Part shown: piece by piece, positions 55,695 to 64,000 of the stretch | Numbering within the stretch: position 1 is the first letter of the stretch | How the letters are laid out: every line of letters begins with the position of its first letter | Assembly: GCF_964656455.1 (NCBI RefSeq) | Contig: NC_135717.1 | Span: forward strand, 149,595,793-149,659,792 | DNA from: Halichoerus grypus | Taxonomy: Eukaryota > Chordata > Mammalia > Carnivora > Phocidae | DNA length: 64,000 nucleotides | Direction of reading: 5' to 3' | Translations under genes and position numbers: made by a program | Notes under the pieces: generated by a model | Databases searched by the model: none | What the model saw: only the letters and a program-made list of their open reading frames with translations | Told to the model about the DNA's origin: nothing

Positions 55695-56556
55695 TTATGG
55701 GTTAAGAAATACCTTTCAAGATACTACTTTGAAGTTCTACCATTACCACCTGTCTATTTTCTTTCCTCCACCTTCAGTTCCCAACAGAGAGGCAGGCACA
55801 TACACATGTATTCACACACACACCCCGCATTCGAATATTATGTGATGACAGAAATGAACAACCTTATGAACCAATATATGAGTTACTACAACTTTTATGT
55901 TGAATCCCAGTGGGAATTACAGATTCCTCAATTTCCCTTTGATTCTCTGTTTTGCCACCACATATAGATAAGCTAAGATCTCCTGGTGAGGAGTTGCCAA
56001 CATGTAGCAAAACAGGAGGGAAGGAACCCTGATAAAGAATGTTCTAATATTAGTTTTGTTAAAGAGCTGAGTTGATTAGTGGTAATGATGAGACTGAACT
56101 CTTGTAGATAAAATACAGCCCTTCGAGCCATATTTATTCATTCTTTTAAACATTCAACAAATACAGATTGGCATATCCAAATCCCATTTTGCATTATAAG
56201 GTGGTGGTTAGGATTAGCAAAACACTTGTGGAGAGATGCCTGCAATGAGTGGAGATGTGAATTGCTCAGAACAATTTCCTTTTGAGATTGCCAGTTCTAC
56301 TTTGAGCCTAGACTTATGAACACAAACATCCAAGCTGTACCTTGGAGGCCCCTTGAGGTTTACCTGTCGGCAGCTATTCATTAGTTACTTAGTCATGAAC
56401 TGGTAACATGTCAGGCATATAGAAGAAAGGGAGGTGCTTTCCTATTTACAAAAGCAAACTCTCTGTTCAATTCAAAGGTATGAGAGCTATTTCTCTTAGA
56501 CTATTTCCTTTGAAATAGTCAAGGAACAGGTGGGTTATCGATGTTAAAAACTAATT

Positions 56557-56596
56557 GTATGTGTGTGTGTGTGTGTGTCAGTGTGCATGTGTGTCT
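56557..56596 (+). repeat. (TG)n microsatellite with interruptions
   Basis: TGTATG followed by nine TG units, then CAGTGTGCATGTGTGTC. Confidence 0.93.
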
Positions 56597-57305
56597 AATT
56601 ATTTTTCCCATCATTTCTTACTTTCTCAGAAACCCTCTCTCACTTCCCCCTACTCCAGCATCTCCACACCACTTTCTCTGAAATAGAACCATAGACAGAC
56701 CCATAAGCCCTCACCATTTTTTCACCCCTCTCAAAACCTGATCATTCTCAAGCCTGAATTGAGTAACCATTTATGTTAGATGTTTTATTACCTAGCTCTG
56801 TAACTTGGGAATATCATTCAACTTCTTTTTCCCTTGGTTTTCTTGTTTGTTGACGGGAGAAGATTAGATAACTTATAAGCATGTTCCACACTCTCTGCCT
56901 GTGCAAAATGATGAATTTTAAATTCATTAAACTTATTTTAATGCGCCATAAACAATGTGGGAATGGGCAGCTAGGAGAGTGCCCGTTGATGTACTGTGTC
57001 CAACATAATATGCCCCTTGGCCTGTCATCACTGTAGCTGATGGGTAAAGAGCAGATACTCAATTTCTTTTACACATTCCTTTGGTCTTCAACCCTGGCTA
57101 TCTAGAAATGTGGTCAGCATGGACTGTCTTAATTGCAGACTGTCTTAAATTTGGAGAATCTGACTAAGTCACCCTGTGGGCAGTGGAGTGAGAAGGATTG
57201 TTTTTCCAATGGTTTTCATCTGTGAGTTCGGATGTACAAGCGTTATCATTAAAATTGTCATAGACTATTTTAATGTGTCTTCTAACAATATTGTAGTGGA
57301 TGATG

Positions 57306-57370
57306 ATGACTTTGAAACTTGTCCAAAGTCACACAGCTGGTAAGTGTAAGACCCAGCACTGGTCTTTAGA
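57306..57370 (+). mobile_element. MIR fragment, sense
   Basis: 'tgaaacttgtccaaagtcac' then 'acagctggtaagtgtaagac' and 'ccagcact' match the MIR core end. Confidence 0.85.
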
Positions 57371-57584
57371 GCTCTGATGTTGACACTTTCTGAAGTCTTC
57401 TATGACCTCATCATGGAAGTCATCACTCTTCTCTGTGTTCTCAAAGTATTTAATTTTTACTGCTAGCACAGCACTTATGACATTACACTGATTTTTGCAT
57501 GAGGATGACTGGTACACGGTACTTGCTCAAAAAATAGTTTGTCAATTGAATATCTGAATGCCTATATATGTGTCTGCCTATGCT

Positions 57585-57705
57585 AAGGGGCCGTGAGCTC
57601 CTTAAAGAATGGACTGGATCTTACATGTTGTTATTTCTAGGTATTCAAATAGTGCCTGCTACTTGGATGGTACTCACCAAATATTTGTTGCATTGATTCT
57701 TAGCA
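57585..57705 (+). mobile_element. L2 3' end, sense
   Basis: 'ccgtgagctccttaaagaat', 'ggactggatcttacatgttg', 'aatagtgcctgctacttgga' and 'caccaaatatttgttgcatt' match the L2 3' end order. Confidence 0.87.
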
Positions 57706-57847
57706 AAAGAGTTCCGGCTTGTTTGGATCTCATCGCCCCTTATTACAACCTTCCTTTTATTTCAAGGTCCTTTCTACTTCTCCCTTCTTCTTCCACATCT
57801 CCTCTCTTTATCTTCCTTTGCTTTTTTCTACCATCTCATTTTAATGA

Positions 57848-57875
57848 CATATATATATATGTGTGTGTGTGTGTA

Positions 57876-57944
<69 letters not shown>
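57848..57944 (+). repeat. compound (AT)n(GT)n(AT)n microsatellite
   Basis: About six AT units (57848-57860), about twenty GT units with one TA break (57861-57900), then 22 AT units (57901-57944). The long pure AT run is self-complementary. Confidence 0.98.
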
Positions 57945-57946
<2 letters not shown>

Positions 57947-57949
57947 CCC

Positions 57950-59370
57950 CCTCCCCCATAGCTCTTCTATTTGCTTGTTATCTTGAGGGGTTGGTGAAAA
58001 TGCCCATAGACAAATCTCACTGTAGCAAGTTATGAAGTTGCTATGAAGTGAGGTAAGGCAAGTTTTATGCCAGACTCACCCATTTTGTGTATGTATAGTG
58101 TTGTTTAGGAGGCAAGGGGCATTGTGCTTACAAACTTGGACTGAAGTGAGGAAGATAATGGTTGACTCCTTAAACCTTCAATATTTAATTCCTGGCTGAG
58201 AAGGCAACATTCACAGGAAACATTCAAAACACCAGATGCTGTTTGTTAGTGATTCGACATTAATGCCCATGACTAAGGTACAAGCATTTCACAGTCCAGG
58301 TTGCCTTCAGACCCATTTTGTATGAATAGGCCCCATGGACAGTTGTAGCTATTTTTTACCTAGTGACATTTTACTTGATTATGCCTAAAAGTCCAATTAT
58401 TGTTTTATTGGGACTAAAGGAGCCTGAATTTGTTAATGAACAGTTCTGCCCCATCATTATGCAATTGAATATAGTGCCATGGCATGGATCTCAAACTTGC
58501 AGTGAATCTAAAAAATTGCGGAAGGGCTATGCTTCTCTCGGCTTGTCTGGTTTCTTCTCCAGTGCTTAAAACCAGAATTGGTATTTTTCATTTCTCTCTC
58601 CCCTGGCCTCAGTCAGTTCTCCTAAAGGCATTAATTTATTGGTTTTCAAATTAAAAATCCACGTGGAGTTTTGTCTCACTTATCTTCAGCTTATCTGCTC
58701 TCTTTTCCTATCCTCTTCTTCTTTGGACTGCTCCACCAAATACGAAAAATGTTCATCTTAGCAGACCCTTTCTTATTACTAGGTCCCAGCTTCTATTTCT
58801 TTCTCCTTAAATATCGAATGCCATTTCATAGCTGCATCAATTTAGCAGCTCTGTGACACTCTATGTTAGAAGGATCTTCTGGAAAGAAAAAGCTACATAC
58901 TAATTCTAAAAATAAGAAGCATTTTAATTTTACATAATTTTTACTGCAATGGCTTCTGTATTATCTAAGATCACTAACCATAATTGACTTTCAGTTCTTC
59001 CTGTCTTCTCTAATTCATCACATGAGCTTGTGCTGGAGTGATTAACTCATTCACTTTCTGGATTCCAATAGCGGACTTGTTATGATATTGGAAGATTTTG
59101 GATTTCGATGGTTCATAAATATATATCAAGAACCTTAACAATTGACAAGATGGGATCTATGTAGCTAATGACCTACTTAGGCCATAAATTCTCTTACCCA
59201 TTTTCAAATCTTTTGGAAGCATTAATTTTAATAGAAATTTTTTTGCATAGAACTGAAAAATGTTTGACTTGGAAGGGGCCTCAGAAATAACCTAGTCTTA
59301 GTTCTTTGCTTTATTGATAAGAGCCTGAGTGGAAGAATTGTATATTTTAAAGTCATCTAGTGGCTTAGTA
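57950..59370. other. unassigned sequence
   Basis: No gene or named repeat is visible; frames of 61-68 codons are unrecognised. Confidence 0.5.
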
Positions 59371-59374
59371 GAAG

Positions 59375-59735
59375 AACCACAGTGAGTCTCAATTTTGGCT
59401 ACACGTTAGAGTCATCTGGAAAGCTTAAAAAAGCTCATGTTTGAGCCCTATCTTAGAGAATTAATTAAAGTAAATTAAATTAATTAATTTATTTTAGTGA
59501 GAGAGAGAGCATGCACATGAGCGCGGGGGAAGAGGCAGAGGGAGAGAGAGAGAGAGAGGCTCAATCTCACCACCCTGACATCATGACCTGAGCCAATATC
59601 AAGAGATGGACACTTAACCGACTGAGCCACCCATGTGCCCCAAATTGGAGAATTTGATTTAATTGGCCTGGACATTGAGATTAAAAAAAAAAATCTTTGT
59701 ACATAATCTAATTCTAATGGGCAGTAGCCTAGTCG
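59375..59735 (+). mobile_element. MER5-like hAT element split by a SINE
   Basis: The left part reads 'gagtctcaattttggctaca' and 'gtcatctggaaagcttaaaa'. The right part, after the SINE, reads 'ttaattggcctggacattga' and 'ctaattctaatgggcagta'. In order they follow a MER5A-type element. This is the second hAT copy in the window interrupted by a SINEC. Confidence 0.7.
59468..59641 (-). mobile_element. SINEC, antisense, older copy
   Basis: The tail complement has decayed to 'taaattaattaatttatttt'. It is followed by GA-rich sequence, a shortened middle, 'caccctgacatcatgacctg' and head complement 'gactgagccacccatgtgcc'. Only a weak duplication is detectable ('ttagagaatt' 59453-59462 versus 'ttggagaatt' 59645-59654), consistent with age. 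Confidence 0.93.
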
Positions 59736-59739
59736 TTCA

Positions 59740-59885
59740 GAGCTCAGGATTGGAAGTCAGAAAGAGCTAACTTACTTATTGTATGGAAGCCTCATTTTAT
59801 TTATCTTTAAGATGGAATAATATGATATCTATCATACAGCTTTCTAATAATAGTTGAATGATATAATGCATCCAGTGGGCTAATC
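59740..59885 (-). mobile_element. MIR fragment, antisense
   Basis: 'agctcaggattggaagtcag', 'tttatttatctttaagatgg' and 'atagttgaatgatataatgc' follow the reverse MIR plan with large divergence. Confidence 0.65.
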
Positions 59886-60385
59886 ATAGGGGCTGGCACA
59901 TTGGCAGTAGTATAGCTTACAGTGCCCAGCTCACCTGACTCCTAGCCTAGTATACTGTTGTGTTACTTCCACAATTCTTTCTGATCCTTTCCTTTCTGAC
60001 CTGATGGTCATCTGCTTCCTTCTCTCCATTCCTTGGCTTCATTTCTGATGCTTTTAGAGCTGTGGAGCCAAAAATGTGACTGGATTTTCCATTTATGCAT
60101 AGTGTAAGTCCAATTTAGTTTTCTTAAGATTCTGGTCAGAATCTTGTGCCCAGAGGTAACTTCTCTAGCTTCCAACATCCTGAAATATGCTTGCATGTGT
60201 ATGCGTGACTAATTTCCTTTCTAGTGGTGATATGTTAGAAGTCCTCTTGCATATCCCTCTGCTTGCATGCTTGGCATAGAGTAGGTGCTTTTGCTGCATG
60301 TTCTTGTCACTCTGGAATACCCTCTATTACCATCCTTTATATTGTTGCTGATTTGATTATCTGTCCTTTTCACTACAGTGTATAT
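59886..60385. other. unassigned sequence
   Basis: L2-like words ('gcttggcatagagtaggtgc') occur near 60269; no gene is seen. Confidence 0.45.
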
Positions 60386-60389
60386 TCTT

Positions 60390-60710
60390 TCAGGACAGGG
60401 CCAATGTAGATTCTGCTCACCATTAGATGATTCTTCTTATTTTTTTTTGAAGATTTATTTATTTATTTGGGGGGGCAAGGTGGGGGGGGAGAGAGAGAGG
60501 GAGTAAGAGAGAATCCCAAGCAGACCCCCTGCTGAGTGTGGAGCCTGATGCAGGGCTTGATCCTATGACCCTAAGATCATGACCTGAGCCAAAACCAAGA
60601 GTCAGATGCTCAACCAACTGAGTCACCCAGGTGCCCCTCACCACTAGATTCTTGAGGATTAGTTCAGTGCCTATCACACAGGAGACATGTTAAATATTTG
60701 AAAAATGTGG
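60390..60710 (+). mobile_element. L2 3' end split by a SINE
   Basis: The left part 'ttcaggacagggccaatgta' and 'gattctgctcac' continues after the SINE (60429-60636) as 'gattcttgaggattagttca', 'gtgcctatcacacaggagac' and 'atgttaaatatttgaaaaat', in L2 3' order. Confidence 0.65.
60429..60636 (-). mobile_element. SINEC, antisense
   Basis: The tail complement 'ttttttttgaagatttattt' is followed by a G-rich stretch ('gggggggcaaggtggggggg') replacing the usual GA tract, 'gaccccctgctgagtgtgga', 'ggcttgatcctatgacccta' and head complement 'actgagtcacccaggtgccc'. A 13-bp duplication with one mismatch (CTCACCATTAGAT / CTCACCACTAGAT) is at 60416-60428 and 60637-60649. Confidence 0.95.
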
Positions 60711-60714
60711 AACA

Positions 60715-61885
60715 AAGTAAAATGCTAAGAATTGTGCTTGCTTTTCTTTTTTTTTGTAGCAATCTTAACTGGAAAAAAATGAGTGGAAGACCTTGCCAGT
60801 TGCCTTTGGGCCCACAAATACAGAAGTCCCCATTATTGTGAAAATATTTGATTAATAGGCTCCACAGATCCTAGGTAACTTGTGTGCAGGAGTAACACAG
60901 ACTACAATTTTGTTTTTCCTATTACAAAACAGTTGGCTCTAGTCCATGTCATTAAGGAGTCTCCAGTCTTTAACTTTCTCTGTGCATTTCTAAGAGAATC
61001 TCTACCCTAAGCAACAGGTAGAAAGTAATGCTATGCTGAAGGTAATATCTATCACTCTTGGCCCTATCACTAGGGAGACCTTGATTAGTTGGAGTTGTTA
61101 TTGTAATGAAGTCCAAATGCTGTGGAGTTAAGTTATATGACTTTTAAAGGGCTTTTGAAATTAATCTTTTGTTTCTGGAGAAAGAGACACATTTGTCACT
61201 TACCAATCTCAAGTTCTAATGCATAAAGTAAAACAAAATGACATTTTGTTTTATTTATTAAAACTTTGAGAAGGAAATTGCAATATGATGAATTAAAATA
61301 AAATAGGCCCAAGAGAAAAACTGCAAAGGGTAAAAACATTTCAATTAATAATAAGGGAAATGATTAGAATAATAGTCCCACTGGGATTAAAAGAAAAGTT
61401 GTTATATATTAATAAGATATTGTTATATTAGAATGTTTTGGAGCACTGAGCTGTTCATGTCATAGTCTCATTAAGGTGGAGCTGGAAATCTCTATGTATT
61501 TACCTTTTTGGTTTTCAAAAACAAATATATTCCTTAGGCTACTACTGGTGAACTAAAAATAAACTATTTTCCAACACTTGCTGGCTAATGAATTCACTTT
61601 TGCCCTAGTGAAGAACTGGAGGGAAGCATGTACTTAATTTGGTCTGCAAAACCTTTTTCCTATGAAAATATTCATACAACAGAAGCTAGAGGACAGCTGG
61701 GGATTTGAGTTCTCTTCTTACTCTGCCAGGATTTCATTAGGTTTAGACTTAACTTTCATCTCCCTTGACTGCTTTTAAGATGTATAAAATTACTTTGAAG
61801 ACATTCAATGAAAATAAGGCTTTTTAAATGATGTATTTAAAAGTGGAAGACCATGGTATTGAACTTAGTGAACCCTGGAGCATTT
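60715..61885. other. unassigned AT-rich sequence
   Basis: No gene or named repeat is visible. Confidence 0.5.
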
Positions 61886-61889
61886 TACG

Positions 61890-62260
61890 GTATGTATTAG
61901 TTGGGACAGGCTAGGTTACACTGCAGTAACAAACAACCCTCAGATATCACTCAATTAAAACAGAGGTGTATTGCTATCCACTGAGAATTCACTGTGGTCA
62001 CTGTTCCCACATTGTTGTTGTCCTTTCTTAGTGATTCAGCCTCTCCTCTGGAACATTGCCATTTACTGTGGGAGCGGTAAAAGAGCATGTGTTGACGTGC
62101 ACAACGTATCTTAAAGCTTCTGCTTGGAAATGACATTCATCACATCCATTCATTGGCCAAAGAAAGTCACATGGCCATACCTGAGTTCATCGGGATGAGG
62201 CAGTGCTCTCCTGATAATAACTGATAGAAGTGTGGAAATAAACATTTGTGAATAGCCCTG
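61890..62260 (-). mobile_element. possible ancient LTR-type repeat
   Basis: 'gtaacaaacaaccctcagat', 'aaaagagcatgtgttgacgt', 'cttaaagcttctgcttggaa', 'attggccaaagaaagtcaca' and 'tggccatacctgag' resemble a widespread mammalian LTR-type repeat that I cannot name securely. Strand is a guess from its likeness to antisense MaLR ends. Confidence 0.4.
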
Positions 62261-62264
62261 AGAC

Positions 62265-64000
62265 CTCAGTTACCCACAAGACTCTCATATACTATTGGTT
62301 GCAAATCTAGTATCATAAATAATTATTAAAATATATTTATTAGCCTTTACTCTGTGCTAACAAGAAGGCCTGGATTTATAAAAGTGTATATGACGCTTGC
62401 CTATTCAACCAGCAGGTGGCACCTTGCCAGACATTGTCTCCAGGGCAGTTATCACCCCTATCTATGGGGCAATCACAGAAGTGTGAACAGAGTAGGGCTA
62501 TCACCCAGAAGACTCAGGCAAGATGAGCCAGCAGAATTGGTGGATGGTATCTTAAACCAGCCTTAGCAGTGATGCAGAGGTGATAGAAAAGATGAATTTC
62601 AATTGGTAGAAGAGAATAGGACATTTTATAAAGACTCAAATTGGATGTAATTTCTAATTGTGAAAAGCCACAAAAACTCTGACAGTCAGGAAAAGTCAGA
62701 TTTATGGAAATATGTCCTAGACTGGAGTTTACTATTTCTCTTAAAAGTAGGCATTTCCCCTCCTCACTCATCCCTCCTCATGCCCCTGTACATTGTTCCT
62801 GCTTCTTCTTCAGCAGTCTGCAACCAGTAATCCTGCCTCTATTTTTAGGGTTTTAAATCCCGGCTTCAAAGGTACTCAGGCAGTAGACTGAGAAGCCTGT
62901 GGGAGTGTGGAGGATTAGCCTTAGGCAGCTGTATGACAAAGCAGTCTATTCACTCCAGATAAGAGTGAAGGAGGTTGAGATGTATAATTCATTTCACATA
63001 CTTTTTTTTCTCTAGAACCCCCTTGATATAAAGGGGAGGAAGTTCCCTTCTCCACATCCCCACCCACCACCCTGCATTCTACCAGTCCCTTTGATTTCTG
63101 CCCCTGGGAAGTAGAAAGAGCTACTACTGCATACTGTGATCCCTAAGTGAGGTTGAATTTGGTCCACCCCAAGCAATTGCATTGCTGGGACGTCGCTTAT
63201 GTTGTACTATATAACCCAGCCACACCCAGTGATGCATCAGCCATACAGGTGCTGCATCCACACCCAGTGGGTGGGAGAATGACTTCCATATCCTTTAGCA
63301 CCTTGGGAAATATCTTCAATTGCTTAGCACACCACAGCGGAATGACTCAGATGAGACACTTCTACTTTCTCAGCAGCTTTCAAACACCTAACTGTAGTTC
63401 TCTGGCTTTTTCCTTTTGGTGTCAAAACGTAAGGCACTGTGCTTTGATTGAAAGGCAAGCCCTATCTTGGGTGCAGAATTTGCTGTATATCTGATCTAAA
63501 TTTGCACCAACCCTCTGCTGGGATTTCTTCTCTTCCTGGGCACTGATTTGGTTAAAGAGGACAAGTGGGCTTAATTATGTCCTGTCTATGGGAACTCTGA
63601 GTTTTGTACCTATATTGAGTAATATTGAATCTCTGTATTTAATTTCTTTAAAGGAGCAAATTAACCAGTATATTAACCTTTTTTGACACTAAAACTTCAT
63701 CAAAGGAATAGAACAGAACGCATTTGCGTGGCCTCAGGTAGTGATGGCAGAAAGATAAATTCATTAGTAAACAGAGAGTCTAAAATGGAGATAATCATGA
63801 AAACAAGTGGCCAGACTGTTCAATGTGGGTAGCTTGGCTTATCTGTAATTAAAAGAAGTTTTAAGCTTAAATGCTCTAAAACCCTATGTATTCAATTATC
63901 TCACTTTTCACAGAGTTATAAAGATGTTCAGTTATCTCTATCTCTTATTAGACTATAAGCTCAGGAGGGTATAAATTTTATTTATATTTTTATTCTAATT
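62265..64000. other. unassigned sequence to the window edge
   Basis: No gene is supported. The 115-codon plus frame at 63147-63494 has no recognisable domain. A TATATAA word at 63208-63214 with a GACGTC word at 63189-63194 is noted under findings. Confidence 0.45.

Larger units (their letters stand above)
54670..57305. other. unassigned sequence with small tandem repeats
   Basis: It contains (GGT)n at 55304-55320, a 15-bp tandem repeat at 55653-55694 and a TG tract at 56557-56596. The 130-codon antisense frame at 55215-55607 is unrecognised. No gene is supported. Confidence 0.45.

Noticed and set aside
57609..57986. 125-codon plus frame
   Set aside because: Most of its right half is translated TG/TA microsatellite, so it is not a protein.

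Overview
This window looks like vertebrate nuclear DNA from a carnivoran mammal. It is an AT-rich intergenic or intronic stretch with no protein-coding gene that I can support. The diagnosis rests on 16 copies of the tRNA-Lys-derived carnivoran SINE (SINEC/Can-SINE): a GGGGCGCCTGGGTGGCTCAG-type head, a CT-rich middle, an AATAAATAAAATCTTTAAA tail and, in most cases, clear target-site duplications. The copies carry the 'CTTCGGCTCAGGTCATGATC' diagnostic bases. None has the dog-specific SINEC_Cf head or the felid head that I know, so I infer an arctoid caniform (pinniped, mustelid or bear relative). The SINEs at 48613-48810 and 17905-18106 look most like pinniped-type copies, but that is recall of family character, not a database result.

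Layout. 1-4000 is mostly unassigned single-copy sequence with a TG/GA microsatellite. 4000-9400 holds three SINEs and a cluster of MaLR (MLT1-like) remnants: an opposed LTR pair at 4684-5447 and an internal fragment plus 3' LTR at 6660-7668. 9400-12600 is mostly unassigned, with one SINE and an MIR. 12600-15000 is a nested stack: an ancient repeat interrupted by an MLT1 LTR, an MIR and a SINE. 15000-24400 has MIRs, one SINE, low-complexity AT tracts, an MER20-like hAT fragment and a 50-bp tandem duplication. 24400-28200 contains two old L1 3' ends in the same orientation, two SINEs and an MLT1 LTR. 28200-31600 has a signal-peptide-like micro-ORF and a 330-bp degenerate TG/TATG array. 31600-41500 has five SINEs, MER5-like hAT fragments (one split by a SINE), LTR pieces and a repeat-free 1-kb block at 35310-36320. 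41500-54000 has another repeat-free block (41740-42230), an L1 stub, a poly(A)-only insertion, ancient repeats, one SINE and MIRs. 54000-64000 holds an antisense L1 3' end, a compound TA/TG/TA microsatellite, L2 fragments and the last two SINEs.

No gene set working together, operon, CRISPR array, RNA gene or intact retroviral reading frame is visible. The open frames of 60-165 codons have the lengths expected by chance, or run through SINE sequence. I found no convincing undescribed biological system. The most useful leads are the repeat-free blocks that may be conserved regulatory elements, the poly(A)-only insertion, the micro-ORF encoding a textbook signal peptide, and a 37-nt exon-like segment.
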